Source of the DNA: Yponomeuta sedellus | Lineage: Eukaryota; Arthropoda; Insecta; Lepidoptera; Yponomeutidae | Length of the DNA stretch: 64,000 nt | Direction: 5' to 3' | NCBI GenBank assembly: GCA_934045075.1 | Contig: OW203731.1 | Location: 16,011,570-16,075,569 of the forward strand | In this document: piece after piece, positions 30,710 through 42,075 of the stretch | Layout of the letters: each line of letters begins with the position of its first letter | How positions within the stretch are numbered: position 1 is the first letter of the stretch | Made by a program: the position numbers and the translations under genes | Notes under the pieces: model-generated | What the model was told of the DNA's origin: nothing | What the model saw: the letters and a program-made list of their open reading frames with translations, nothing else | The model's database searches: none

Positions 30710-30944
30710 ACTCTAAAGAGGTGCATATCGCTTTTAGCAGCAAACGCGCTGATTGCTGTTTATTGTTTTCGCCAAAATGTCCACTGCGCTTCCTGTGTCG
30801 CGGTAATTGCTGAAATTATTTGTCTTTCGGATGGAAAGCCGAATCATTTTGTCAAACAAAAAACAATATTGGACCGTTTTCCTTATTTTTCCCCGGGCTT
30901 AATGCCCCGCCGGGATGATTAGGCATGTTCTGTTTTTGTCGACC

Positions 30945-31102
30945 AAATAGGGTATTGGCGAAGGGCACGATAAAAGGTGCCCGATACCGGCGGCCATGCA
31001 ACGACTAATGGATTTTGATGAAGGGAAAACGATATGAGAATCATGGGAAACAGAAATTCCTGTTCTCTGCCTACCCCTCTGGGATACAGGTGTAAGTTTG
31101 TC
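30945..31102 (+). repeat. Repeat F copy
   Basis: GACCAAATAGGGTATTGG, GGCACGATAAAAGGTGCCCG, CATGCAACGACTAATGGATT, CTGCCTACCCCTCTGGGATA, CAGGTGTAAG. The TTATG tail is lost. Confidence 0.65.
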
Positions 31103-31109
31103 AATGAAT

Positions 31110-31175
31110 AGCTAGTCACTCGATTCAAAATCTGAGGCAATAACTTGCCTCAGAATTTGACTCAAGTGACTAGCT
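31110..31175. repeat. Hairpin with about 31-bp imperfect arms
   Basis: AGCTAGTCACTCGATTCAAA...CTGAGGCAA is inverted at 31145-31175 with about four mismatches and a 4-nt loop. It starts at the end of repeat F. Confidence 0.7.
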
Positions 31176-31290
31176 TATATACCACAGATAACAATAAAAA
31201 ACTCAGAAAAAATACATTTTAATTTCAATATTTTTTGTTTTCTAAAGCGACAGTAGGCGCATTAAAAATATTCAACTATATAACTCAAAC

Positions 31291-31560
31291 CAGTGACAAC
31301 CACTGGTGGCATTTTTTCCGAGCGCTTCCGTGCTTTGCAAGGCACGTCAAGCCGTTGGTGCCGGCTGTCATGTAATGACAGTCGTTAAGCCCTGTCAGAG
31401 GCCTCATGGGCAGCTTGATAACTTCTGAAAGCAAGGCCCGCCACTGTCTTATAATCCTCCACCAACCCGGACTTTAACCCCGTGGCGGAGTATGACCTAA
31501 CCTTCCTGCAATGCAAGAAGAGACCCGTGCCCCGGCAATGGAGACATACAAAGGCATACA
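31291..31560 (+). mobile_element. SINE-D copy, 5' truncated
   Basis: Begins CAGTGACAACCACTGGTGGC, just after the 5S-like segment, and keeps all downstream blocks to CCCCGGCAATGGAGACATAC. Confidence 0.8.
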
Positions 31561-31707
31561 AAGATCATACCTCAAATACTGATTTAAACTTTAAACATTA
31601 TAGAAGGCGTTACGATAATGTCATAGCTCGAACTCGATTTGTGCTATTGCTCGATGGCGAGTTCTTGTACCACGTTATTAGAATGCAAATTCACTGATGA
31701 AATTCAC

Positions 31708-31806
31708 ATGCAAATTCACATGCCCATTGGCTCAGTTGGGAGAGCCAGAGGTCGCGGGTTCGAGTCCCGGCATGGGTGGAATTTTTAGCATCTAAATAGG
31801 ATTTCA
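31708..31806 (+). mobile_element. SINE-A copy lacking the anticodon arm
   Basis: TGCCCATTGGCTCAGTTGGG is joined directly to AGAGCCAGAGGTCGCGGGTT; the 5' half of the anticodon stem is deleted. The AGCATCTAAATAGG end follows. Confidence 0.8.
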
Positions 31807-31882
31807 GAATTATATTTTTCCAGGTATATTATGAAAATATGTGCAAATTCCTTGTCGTGATTATAAAAGTATATTTATCTTT

Positions 31883-31985
31883 TTACCACACCTCTGCGCT
31901 TGAAATCGCCAATTCACGGTGGGCACGCGTGGTAATTAAGCCTATTTTCTCTCACTGAGAGAAGGTATGTGCTATGCGGTTATGG
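31883..31985 (+). repeat. SINE-E-type 3' end variant
   Basis: CTCTGCGCTTGAAATCGCC, GTGGGCACGCGTGGTAATTA, CTCTCACTGAGAGAAGG. The same order occurs at 36503 and 49575. Confidence 0.55.
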
Positions 31986-32269
31986 ATAAAAAATAGTAAA
32001 AAAAATATTGTGATATTTTACTCCAATGAGATTAAAGCCGTTGTATGTACAAGTTCTTCGTTAGTAATCATTTTAATTCCATTCTGGCACCTTACTTAGA
32101 ACTAGCTAATTCTTTTATAATCACGACACGACCTTCAAGTCTGCAAGGAATTCGCATCGAAATTGAATCTCAATGCAAACGACTTAGTAGTTTATGCAAC
32201 TTGTGGTCAAATTATCCAGTGACCTTTCAACTTTGTTGGGTCTGTATGTCTTATTGACTTCAACCCGCG

Positions 32270-32410
32270 GCCACGACCGCGTTAAAAATTATCCCTCGGG
32301 AACGCAACTCGCCACCAGGATTTCAAGTATCCTATGTCTCAATTCAGGTCTTTGTCTATCCGGACGCGAAGTTTCTTGTCGATCCGTTCAGCCGTTTTCT
32401 TTTTATTTAT
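32270..32410 (+). repeat. Repeat M copy, partial
   Basis: CCGCGGCCACGACCGCGTTA, TTATCCCTCGGGAACGC, CCTATGTCTCAATTCAGGTC, GATCCGTTCAGCCGTTT. Confidence 0.65.
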
Positions 32411-32461
32411 TTGTTTAGGAACGCCAATAAGCTACATATCAACTTGAGTACTAAACATGTT

Positions 32462-32675
32462 TTTTTTAAAAACCTATTTAGGGGCCCAAAATTCCACCCA
32501 TGCCGGGATTCGAACCCGCGACCCCCGCTATCCGTGCCAGCGCTCTTTCCTACTGAGCTAATGGGCGACTCACCGGCATCAGTGAAATTTCGAACCTCTT
32601 TACACTATTCTCTGTATTACGTACGTTACATATTCGCACGGGTTAGTGCATTAAAAATAAAAATAGTATACTAAA
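32462..32675 (-). mobile_element. SINE-A copy ending in an inverted tail
   Basis: A minus-strand copy with tail, body (part of the anticodon arm lost) and leader to ACGTACGTTACATATTCG. It then switches to a plus-strand end CGGGTTAGTGCATTAAAAAT. Another inverted-junction SINE-A. Confidence 0.75.
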
Positions 32676-32779
32676 CATGTACACAAAAACACACATTTAT
32701 ATTATTAAAAGTGCAGTGTCACCTAGTACAGGCATTATACAAAGTCAAAAAGTGGCTCCAGATACTATGTACCGTTAAA

Positions 32780-32940
32780 AGCAGCAGCGCCCCCTGCAGT
32801 ACAATTCCAGCAAACTGCGATCCACAACCCGCACGCCCAGCGTAAGGATTATGGGCATTACCCCCAATGGCACATTCTTGCGCTCATTAGGGGAGGGCTA
32901 TGTGCAGCAGTGGACTAATAAAGCCTGAAGAAGAAGATAC
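32780..32940 (+). mobile_element. H-type LINE 3' end
   Basis: GCAGCAGCGCCCCCTGCAGT, ACAATTCCAGCAAACTGCG, GGATTATGGGCATTACCCCC, CTCATTAGGGGAGGGCTATG, GCAGCAGTGGACTAATAAAG, GAAGAAGA tail. Confidence 0.75.
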
Positions 32941-33607
32941 AATTTAGAATTTCGTATGAAAAAATTGTATTAATTAAATCGGGCGTTGCCTCTGACGTCA
33001 AAAGGTACTTATGATGCCTTACACTGTATGAGCTTATCATTATTAGAGTTATCTGATAAAAAGAATATGTTTGTCTACATCCTTATTAGAAAGTGTTCAT
33101 TCAACGGACTTCAACGAAAAAACGAAATCTATTTCTTTTTCATTATTAGATTAATTATTCGAATTTTTCAGACATTTTATTTTCATTGTTTCTTAGGAGA
33201 TTGTCGATTCTAGTTTCTCTGTAGTACAAATATAATATGACTCCAATAATAACCCTGAGACAAGGTCAACTTTGAAAAGACTAATAAATTAATGAGATCA
33301 TCTAACTCTTATCACGAAATTATTTACGCATCAATTTTTCCTTTCATTAAGTACTTCCACTTAAATAATGAAGACCTTAGAACTTAATTAAATATTCAGG
33401 TCGTGAAAGTAAATTTTCAGTTTCTCGTTACTAATTCAGATCCACTTTCATGAGGCAATAAATTTGTTTATCCTACTTTATTTAGGCACATGCCGTCGCG
33501 ACGTAGTTAAATTAAATTATTCCGAATCTTCTTTTAGACGTCTGACTTAGGTTTAATATTTATTTACTCTTTGCTAATTAGGCACAAAACTAAATCGTGA
33601 ATGTCCT
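32941..33607. other. No feature recognised
   Basis: A+T-rich DNA, no repeat of this window. Confidence 0.45.
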
Positions 33608-33903
33608 GGCCCTAGAATCTAATACTTACATAGTTTTTCAATAGAATATAAGCACGACAATGGTTGTTATTTGCCTCAATTCGGTAGTCTACAAAGCAAT
33701 AGTAGTACGATATCATTCCACAGGTATAAGCCAAGCACATTAAATAGGCAATCTCTCGCGAAGACGATTGAATCGCGCGAGGCGCTGAGTCATATAGCAC
33801 GGTTTATACCATTGCAATTCGGTTGGTTACTAGACTACCGATAGTGTGAATGCAACGACCATTACCGGACTAATATGACTCTATTGAACAACTATGCATT
33901 TTA
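33608..33903 (+). repeat. Repeat N, copy 1
   Basis: It runs from GGCCCTAGAATCTAATACTT to CAACTATGCATTTTA, 296 bp. Internal blocks include TTATTTGCCTCAATTCGGTA, CGCGAAGACGATTGAATCGC, TTACTAGACTACCGATAGTG. The inverse copy at 44884-45162 fixes both ends. No terminal inverted repeats, no tRNA-like boxes, no coding. Confidence 0.8.
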
Positions 33904-35867
33904 CAGACTCGCCGCCCAGCTGCCTTGAGATCTCCATATGCTTTTAATCGTCATAAGAAGACATAAATTCGTAAAGCTCAGTACGTTTAGCGCATAAGCA
34001 CTTTAGCTAACGAAAATCGACCTTATTATGTTATTAGCTCGGGTATGCCGCCGAAATTTGACGCGAAAATTGCCGCGAGCCCATCTGACCGCAGACTAAG
34101 GGTAGCACCGGCTTCAACCAGTTTCAACCAGTTAATTAGCAAAGCTCAGCCACCCGTGAAAACACTATGTACGTGATTAACAATGCCAAATAATTGTTAT
34201 AATGTTCGAAATTCGAACGCAAAACAGCTGGCTAACTGGCCATGTATTTTAATATTGCGCGGGATATTGCCAGCAGTAATACGTGGTCTGTTTATTAGTG
34301 TAATTCGAATTTATTCATACACGACATTTATGTTCCTTTATTATTCAAAAGTGCACCAATTCGAATGTAACGTAGGCCGGAAAATGCTTAACTTCACTTC
34401 CCTCACGTAGTCACGTCGCGTCGCCTTCATTTTCTCAAGTGCGTTCTGAGACCTACGATGCTTGACATAAGGGTCAGTGTTGGACTAAAAGGTTGAATGT
34501 GTGAAAGTACTTGTGGCCTGTATACATGTCTGCTTGGACTCAAGTTATTTAAACAGGGAAAGTGTCGAACGCTTCTGTCAACAAAAAATTACGACTAAAT
34601 TCATATTGACAAGAATGAACCTCAGCATTGGAACTAAAGTAACTATGTTGTGTGGATGTTGTTATTATTATTATTATGTTTCTAAATACCTCTTTTTTCT
34701 TTGGCTATCCAAAATACAAAAAATATATTCATCGTGTTTATTTAAATAAAATCAGTTGTCAAAATAAGTACGTGCAAAACCTCAGTTCGTGATTTGAGTG
34801 CAAAATATATGAAAATTTATTTGATATTTACAAATTACCTATTATCATAAATACAACCGAACATTAAAAAAAGTACAAAAAATAACAATGTTCATTTATT
34901 TAATAACGAGGGATCACAAACTATCATCCGAAATAGTGTTTATGTCGTTTACCTATTTTTTTTATTTTGAACCAAAATTTTAAAGTTTAAGCTGCCAGTA
35001 ACACTAATTTGAATTGCGGGACAGAACTAGAAATATTATTTACTATTCTAAATTTAGATATTTTCTTCTGTTCAAAACGTAATTGACTTATACGCACATA
35101 ATGACTAGTAACATTTACACGGTTAAGTATGAGGGCAGAGTACTTAAGGGCAGAGGACAAACACCTCTCGGGAAAGTAACAGCGTACCCGGGCCCTTTCT
35201 CAAAGTTATTATGTACGATATTTTTATCTCAACAAAACGAGTGTTTTACAAGGCAATTTCACTTTAGCTTTCTGCCGTTTTTCCACGAAAGTTGACTCGC
35301 CATTATCTGATGTTCATCGCAACATGAGATTGGGATTACGCCGAAGAATCGCCTCACTAAGATTTAATAAAAAGATACAAAAAACTGATTTCGTCTTTGT
35401 TTTAAATTAAATTATGTTATATTGTATAATGTTCCCAGTTTTAGTGTGTTCTTAGATGTTAGGATAAGAGGTGTAACAATACATAGTTGCAGATGTAAGA
35501 ATACATAGTTGCATTTGTTGCCAAGCGTCTTTGGATGCCATTGCAAATAACCATGAAAATAGTTTGAGAAGATTAACCGTCGATAGATTTGACCAGATGA
35601 ACCCTCTGTCTATGATTTGATGTATGTTCTGTCTTTCGACTGAAAACAAGCTTTTATTGCGTAAAAACAGCCTGTTCTCAGTGTCAATTAATGATCTTGA
35701 TTAACAATAGATTGTTAATTACACCTTTATGTTTGTCGTGTGAAAGACGTACGTTATGTTGAGTTAGAATAAGAGCGCTTAAACCAAGAAAAGAAGAGAC
35801 AGTTTCAAGCCAGTTTCGCTTGAATAAAGTGCACAGATGCGCTAGTCTAATAATGAATACCATCTTT
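33904..35867. other. About 2 kb without recognised features
   Basis: The longest repeat-free stretch of the window. Open frames of 60-80 codons show no domain. 34040-34130 is less A+T-rich (GCCGCCGAAATTTGACGCG). Confidence 0.45.
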
Positions 35868-36131
35868 TTTGAACTAAAACTTTCGTAAGCACAACACATT
35901 GTAGAGTTTTAGTCCGGATCTCTTACGAGTGTTGTTATATCGGAAGAGTCCGACCAGATTTCACTCCGATTCGCAGAGTTTAACCGCGACGACCGTGAGA
36001 CGAGCAACCGACGACGCGAGCTCCGTCTCTGCTCACCATGATTAAGCTCTGCGAATCGATCGGAGCGAAACCTGGTCGGACTCTTCCGATATAACAACAC
36101 CCGTAAGTAGATACGGACTAAAAGTCTAGAA
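35868..36131. mobile_element. Element G, foldback with about 85-bp arms
   Basis: The outer part TTTTTTGAACTAAAACTTTC ... CACATTGTAG (35868-35904) leads into the left arm (35902-35985: AGTCCGGATCTCTTACG, GTTGTTATATCGGAAGAGTC, CGATTCGCAGAG). The right arm 36046-36130 is its inverse at roughly 85% identity. The 60-bp centre is G+C-rich and unique. No coding. Confidence 0.8.
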
Positions 36132-36139
36132 TAGCATCT

Positions 36140-36378
36140 TCCTCAGGCTATATTAGTCCACTGCTGGACATAGCCCTCCCCTAATGAGCGCCATAGCACA
36201 AGGTTGTGCCATCATTGGGGGGTAATGCTCATAATCCCCACGCTGGGCATGCAGGTTGGATATCGCTGTTTGGTGGAATTGTACTGCAGGGGGCGCTGCT
36301 GCCCACCCCGTGGTTTATGTGCCTTACTCGCCTTTTACGGCACCCGCGGGAAGAATTTGGGTGGGTGATATTCTCTAG
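36140..36378 (-). mobile_element. H-type LINE 3' end, longest copy
   Basis: Minus strand: GTGCCGTAAAAGGCGAGTAA, GGGGTGGGCAGCAGCGCCCC, GGTGGGGATTATG-type block, CAATGATGGCACAACCTTGT, GCTATGGCGCTCATTAGGGG, TCCAGCAGTGGACTAATATA, then GAGGAAGAT tail. Confidence 0.75.
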
Positions 36379-36419
36379 GCCGACACCAAACACCATAATG
36401 AATACCTAACAACATCCTA

Positions 36420-36605
36420 TTTGTGAAGTAATAGCAATACCACTCCTTGAAGGTAAAAGAAAACATCGTGAGGAAACCTGAGTGTATGAGGTGTTCAAAT
36501 ACCTCAACGCTTGAAATTTCCAATACGCACGCGTGGCAATTGAGCCTATACTCTTTATCTGAGAGAAGTTCTGTGCCCTGCAGTAGAACGTTTATAGGCT
36601 CCATA
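36420..36605 (+). mobile_element. SINE-E copy without tRNA head
   Basis: ATAGCAATACCACTCCTTGA, GAAAACATCGTGAGGAAACC, CCTCAACGCTTGAAATTTCC, CACGCGTGGCAATTGAGCCT, TCTGAGAGAAGTTCTGTGCC. Confidence 0.7.
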
Positions 36606-37159
36606 AAAAACGTCACAACGAATAATTATGACTTACTACAAACCACTTACAAATCTTGTCACTGTATTTCAAAACCTAATAGCTGACCGCTTTTGGTTGG
36701 TTGTGTCCAAAATATAGAAATGTGATTTGAGCAATGTACTTTTTAGATCTTTTATTTTGTTGGCGTTTTATTTTTTTATTATTATTAATACTTTATTGCA
36801 CCATAAAATTGTACAATGCGGCAAACTTAATGCCATAAGCATTTTCTACCAGTCAACCGCAGGAGGTAGAACGAAAACTTTTTTACCGGATGTGAGGCAC
36901 TATGCGTGCTTTTTTTCACATGACGTGCGTGAAAGAAAACATTGAAAGTTCATCAGCTGGACTGGATTTGTATTAGAAATCTTTATTTATCAAAATTTTT
37001 CGACTACAGTTTTTTTTCTTTTCAGCTTATAATTATTTTAGACATAGTTTTCTGAGCCAATTTTGACCCATGCTAAGAGATACTACGAATATCTGTCAAG
37101 TTGGAATGTATAGTCCTATACTACACCTTTACATAAATACTTCGACTAACTAAGGAATA
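36606..37159. other. Mostly unassigned; possible LINE tail
   Basis: TTATTATTATTAATACTTTA TTGCACC at 36776 followed by TTGTACAATGCGG resembles a diverged LINE-I 3' end on the minus strand. No other feature. Confidence 0.4.
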
Positions 37160-37290
37160 ATATTAGAAATGGGCAAGATAAAAATTAAATAGGTGCATGC
37201 AACGACTAATGAATATCGATGAAGCGAAAGAGATCTTCAGAATCGTAGCCCTGTCTTTGGGTACCCCTCGGGGCTACCGGCGTGAGTTTA
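37160..37290 (+). repeat. Repeat F copy
   Basis: GGGCAAGATAAAAATTAAAT, GCATGCAACGACTAATGAAT, GATGAAGCGAAAGAGATC, TACCCCTCGGGGCTACCGGC, GTGAGTTTA. Confidence 0.65.
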
Positions 37291-38100
37291 AGAAGTATGT
37301 TATACACGTTTCGATTACTAAGAGAGTAAATAGCAGCTATTGTTACGTATCTGTAAGTATAGGAAGTTCATTTGTATTCGCAAACACAGCAGGAAGTGAA
37401 CGATGATGTATTGGCCAACTTTTATGTTACGAAGTTTGTTTACTGCACTCCGTAAGAAGCATTTAGTAGACGTAATATCTCTTGAGTTGACACGGACGGA
37501 AAGGGTAAATAAACAAAGTGTTCTTTCCGGAAAATGCAGAACCATTCCAGTGTTATCAGATTTTTAATTTCAAATAAGGCATAATTTACTGTGTTACCTA
37601 TATTATGTCAAATATAGTGTATATTCTAGCGGTAGTGGGCGTTGATATCTGAGATACAGTGTTTATCATTTAGTTCGTTTTTCTGTACCTAACGTGTATA
37701 CTAGTAGGATCGGTATTTAATATTATAATAATATTAAATCGGTACTCGCTTTCTTATATTTTTTAAATATCTTATTTATTTAATAATATTATTTATAAAG
37801 CTAATCTTTTTTTTTTCTCGTTTTAGTCAACGTGCTAAGATTGGCGTTGAAAATTGTGTATTTGTATAAACACGTAAACATTGTGTATTAATAATACTTT
37901 ATTGCACTCGAAGCAGTAAACAGGACATTACATATGAAATACAAAGGCAAGCTTATCCCTGCAAGAGATTTCTTATTAATTTAATTGATTTATCTATTTA
38001 GTGCCTATCAAGTGGATATAGTCAAATTTGAACCTGTTACTTTGCGTTTCAGCTGATTCTGACCCAAATCAACATCACGAAACAACATTAGCATTGTAGC
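37291..38100. other. No feature recognised
   Basis: AATAATACTTTATTGCACTC at 37891 may be a LINE tail remnant. The rest is unassigned. Confidence 0.4.
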
Positions 38101-38188
38101 ATGTCGGCAAATACAAATAGTCATCACATTACGCATCCATTAAGACAAGATCGGACGCCATGTTTGTTTTGTGACGACACAGAGGACG
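38101..38188 (+). CDS. Possible first exon, 5'-partial gene candidate
   Basis: An ATG at 38101 opens 29 codons and runs into ACG|GTAAGTGC, a near-ideal 5' splice site. The peptide begins MSANTNSHHITHPLRQ and holds a Cys-x2-Cys pair (TPCLFCDD) just before the donor. It would end in phase 1. Read unspliced, it stops after 36 codons. I do not recognise the peptide and no partner exon is visible downstream. The sequence is not a repeat of this window. The splice site and the Cys pair are the only support; chance is a real alternative. Confidence 0.25.
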
Positions 38189-38779
38189 GTAAGTGCAAAG
38201 CTGACGTGTAAGCAAACATTCGAATTCCAAATCAGGCATTCTGATTTGGACAACGTTCAAAACGGCCACTACCATGAGGTGATTTATTTACGTAGTTTGA
38301 CCTAATTTGCCGTCGAAACCCTAGTGTTTTTTTTTACTATGGACCGATTCAATCAGATATTTACTAACTATCGTGCGTAACCGAATAACCATAAAATTGA
38401 ATACATACAAAAGTTCGACAAGCTTGCGATTCCTCAAATAGAAATAATATAGGAACTATCAATTCACAAATTAATGTGAACAGGATCATTTATATATTCA
38501 TATTCATTTATTCAGTTTAGGTAACAACATCATCAATTTATATTTTAAGTATAAAACCAAACCAGAAGTTTAGCTTAAATAAAAATGAAACATAATTACA
38601 ATTTCATAATGAATACAAATAAATCTGTATTATCAATTAACATCACAATATGTCATATACGTATTAAATTATCACAATATGTCATGCACGACGATAAAGA
38701 GCCTAATCATCTGTTAGAATCCTGAAGTTTGCGAAAGCAATTAAAATGGTAATGGATAGTTAAACAATTGGAATCGTTC
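38189..38779. other. No feature recognised
   Basis: Contains a direct repeat ATTATCACAATATGTCAT-like at about 38642 and 38668. Otherwise nothing. Confidence 0.4.
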
Positions 38780-39125
38780 AGGAATAGATGCAATATGCCT
38801 CAGACCGTCAATCCAGCGAGCTGGTAAGCATTTAACGGTGCGGTTTCCACGTCATGGTCTCCACTGGAGAACTTTTGTGGCCCATCGATTCTTCGGCAGA
38901 TGTGATCTCCTCACTGCCACATCTACTTTTTTGTCTTATTTGTCAACATAACATAACCTCACGCCTGTATCCCAGAGAGGTAGGCAAAGACCAGTGACTG
39001 CCACTTGCCATGATCCTGATAGGTCAACTTCGCTTCATCAACGTCAATACAAATCACAAATAAATTATTTATTTCTCAAGTTGTCAGTCACCTTAGTTTT
39101 CTGGCACTTTGTCTTTTTAAAGATG
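38780..39125 (-). mobile_element. RTE-type LINE fragment split by repeat F
   Basis: RTE blocks on the minus strand: AAGTTCTCCAGTGGAGACCA, ATCGATGGGCCACAAAAG, GATGTGGCAGTGAGGAGATC to the right limit 38940. The same element resumes at about 39065 (GACTGACAACTTGAGAAA, AAGACAAAGTGCCAGAAAAC). Confidence 0.65.
38946..39055 (-). repeat. Repeat F copy with TTATG tail
   Basis: Minus strand: TTGACGTTGATGAAGCGAAG, TTGCCTACCTCTCTGGGATA, CAGGCGTGAGGTTATGTTAT. It lies inside the RTE fragment, so F inserted after RTE. The TTATG tail is the same as in SINE-B. Confidence 0.7.
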
Positions 39126-39985
39126 TGTTCCAACAAAAATAGACCCTGCAATAAGGCGACCCTGAATCAGTGAACTAGTCCTTTCGACAGTGTTCACATT
39201 TCAGTTAGATCTAGAAAAGCTGAAAATGTTAAGCTGAAATCTAGAAAAAGACCTGAAAACTCTTTTTTAGCTTAGCTTTGTTAGATTGAATTGATAAACA
39301 TCAGTGCCATCATTGTCAATTAGGTTGTTATTGCTCTATCATCTGCAGCTAGTAATTAGGGGAAAAGCTATTTCTAAGTTATTTCTAAGAATTTGCCTAT
39401 GTCTATTATCAATTGTTATCTCTTGTGAACAGTTTTACCTCATATTACTCTACGTTTTATTGTCATGTCACTTATCGTTCTTGCCGTCATCACCGTTACC
39501 CATTTTCCGGCACATTTCTACACATTTCCCTATTTTACCAGCTTCTTATAGTTTTCTATCAGTCATACAGTTCACTCTTCAAGTAATGTTCATTGTGTAG
39601 GGTTAGGCTTATATAACGTCTTTATTTATATTTTTTATGTTACTCCACATAAAGAATATAACGACGTTAAGAATTCCCCTTTTTCCCTGAATCATCGACC
39701 GACTACAAATAAACTCCCTGTGGTGAAATTAAATGGCGCCCAAATTGTTATTCATGTATTCGCAACTCATGTCTTCCGAACGAGAACAAAGTAAGCGCAA
39801 AGAAACAATACGGCATAACCTTTCCTTTTATTTGGATTCTCATTCCCGCAAGCCGAGGGCCTGAAGTCTAATTTGTCTCAATTTGGGAATATTTTAAGTG
39901 AACAAGGTGTTGGAAGAATGTGTTTCTTACATCGTGTTACAAGTCAAAAAATATGAATGTGCACATTCTATATAAAACTTTCAAA
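39126..39985. other. No feature recognised
   Basis: The 98-codon open frame at 39304 is T-rich, hydrophobic and without a domain. Confidence 0.4.
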
Positions 39986-39988
39986 ACT

Positions 39989-40252
39989 GGCACTAGGTTT
40001 TCAAAACCTAGTGCCAATTTTGAATTATAGTAACTATTTCAAATGCTGTAATACTTGCAACAAAATCTCATGTATCTTAAATGCTGCATGCCAGCCCGTC
40101 GTTTCAGATCTAAAAACACATTGCCTCAAAACCTGGTGTCAATTTTGTATTATGGTAACTATTTCAAACTGCAATACTTGCAACAAAATCTCAAGTACCT
40201 ATCTCAAGTGCTGCATAACTCCGTCGTAGCAGATCTAAAATCAGATTGCCGG
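39989..40252 (+). repeat. Perfect hairpin followed by a two-unit tandem repeat
   Basis: GGCACTAGGTTTT (39989-40001) is perfectly inverted at 40003-40015. The segment AAAACCT(A/G)GTG(C/T)CAATTTTG...CAGATCTAAAA...GATTGCC-like occurs twice, at about 40005-40127 and 40128-40252, about 80% identical. Confidence 0.75.
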
Positions 40253-41224
40253 TAACTGCACGACGATGACCATCGGTGATAAAATAAGAGACGTACCGTG
40301 TATTTGGTCAAATTTGTTTTTGAGGCCATTACGCTAAGTGGAACAGCCACGAAAATGTTTTCAAAACAAAAATTTTCCAGGAGTCCCGAAGCTGTGAACA
40401 CTGAAAATTGAGTTCTATTGCTAAGCTAGTACCAATTAATTTTGTTTTAGGACTCTTCGAATAGTTCACAATTTTGAATAGAGCAATGTCGATTTCGTCG
40501 TCATTTAGGGGGGTGCAAAACAACTCACAGTAACCCCCTTTTCGGGACAGCGCCATCTAGCAGTCGGCAGTGGAACTAGAGACTCACCCGTTGTGTAGCA
40601 TAGCATGAGGGGTCTAGAGAGCCCCCGGGCCGGTACATCGCCGTGCCGACTGCTGCCATCTGCCGGCTACCTCAGCTTGCCCTTCCACCGGGACATGGCT
40701 CTGTGGGCGAAAGAGAGAATGGTTAGACTTGGAAGATGAAAATTGTGGGGTGTTTTGGAGAGAGGTCACTGGCTGGTGACTTAATTTTCATGATCATGTT
40801 GCAATAGGAGGAGTCTATCTGAAACCGTTCTGGGTAGGTTACCTGTAAATACTTAAGAAGTATTAAATATTGTTGCGAGAGTAGAGATCAAGTTATTTAC
40901 AGCAATCACATAAAGCGCAAGGTAAGATTTTTGTTGAAGTGTTTGGAAGGAGTGTTGTAATTGTGGGGAACCGTTTACGATACAATGATCATAATTAAGT
41001 ATGCAGGGTTACCTCGATAAAGCATAAAGTCTATAAATTTGAATATGTTATTCATAACAACTTTTGTCCTACAACTTATGATAAATGTTCCTTTAGGTAA
41101 TTTTTTTTTTTAAATTTTTTTGCGGATGTTTTGTTTCGTTGTAGCACTTTCTGGTAGTTAATATTTAAAAACATTTGCGCTAAAAAGAATATAACATATT
41201 AGCACATATTCTTGTAAGTGGTAC
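40253..41224. other. Unassigned; one G+C-rich block
   Basis: 40540-40690 is G+C-rich (CCCCCGGGCCGGTACATCGC) and contains GACAGCGCCATCTAGCAGTC with a weakly inverted GCCGACTGCTGCCATCTGCC. Possibly an old repeat. Confidence 0.35.
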
Positions 41225-41360
41225 GGGGCCAGTATCTGAATTGAGAATTTCACTAAGTAAATACTTAAGTAGCGTTCTGTCACGCTCTTTGCTGAGAAAT
41301 TCGAAGAGACAGCAATACAGTTAAGTACTTAGAGAAATTCTCAATTCAGAAACTAGCCCA
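41225..41360. mobile_element. Small MITE with about 45-bp inverted ends
   Basis: GGGGCCAGTATCTGAATTGA...CACTAAGTAAATACTTAAGT is inverted at the right end (AAGTACTTAGAG...CAATTCAGAAACTAGCCC). The centre is 45 bp. No duplication identified. Confidence 0.75.
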
Positions 41361-41395
41361 CAATGTTCTACGGAAGATTGCGACATTGGTAATTC

Positions 41396-41602
41396 TTCGT
41401 CTTCTTTAGTCCACTGCTGGACATAGCCCTCTAATGAGCGACAAAGCGCAAGGTTGTGCCATCATTGGGGGGGTAATGCCTATAATCCCCACGCTGGGCA
41501 TGCGGGTTGGGGATCGCAGTTTGGTGGAATTGTACTGCAGGGGGCGCTGCTGCTCACCCCCCGGTTTGTGTTCCTTAGTCGCCTTTTACGACAATGGTAA
41601 TT
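41396..41602 (-). mobile_element. H-type LINE 3' end
   Basis: Parallel to 36140-36378: minus strand GTCGTAAAAGGCGACTAAGG, AGCAGCGCCCCCTGCAGTAC, GATGGCACAACCTTGCGCTT, GTCGCTCATTAGAGGGC, GTCCAGCAGTGGACTAAAGA. Confidence 0.75.
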
Positions 41603-42075
41603 AACTAAGTAAAATTATGTAAGCCAGGATACTTAAAAAAAAAAAGATTGACAACAATTTTCGTTTTATGCTCGTGTTTATTCCAAAATACGGGTATTGC
41701 TTATTTGGGTGGTCACCCCGTGTATAAGGCTTTTTGACCCCATATGACTAAACCAACGATAAGCTTTAAATATTGCAACAGTGCGACGATAGAGCTTACA
41801 CGTTACATCACAGCTTTATTTACAAACATAACTTTCAATTTCACCCGGCAGTGAACGAAATCGAATCAACCATCATCGCCTCTCTGGTTCTCTCTCAATT
41901 TGTTTTTTAGTCGAGTTTTCAATTACAATGTTTAGGTTGAGCGAGGCGCGCCATTGAGTAACAAGTCAACACATCCGTGGTGTGCGACGAAGATGTTATT
42001 CTGATTTGTAGTAACGTTACTTACAGCTTACAGTAATCGACAAACGAAGAAATTTGAATCGACCGACTTTGATTT
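41603..42075. other. No feature recognised
   Basis: Nothing supported. Confidence 0.4.

Noticed and set aside
40540..40690. G+C-rich block as a possible exon or CpG-rich promoter
   Set aside because: No open frame with recognisable content and no splice pair; it may be an old repeat.
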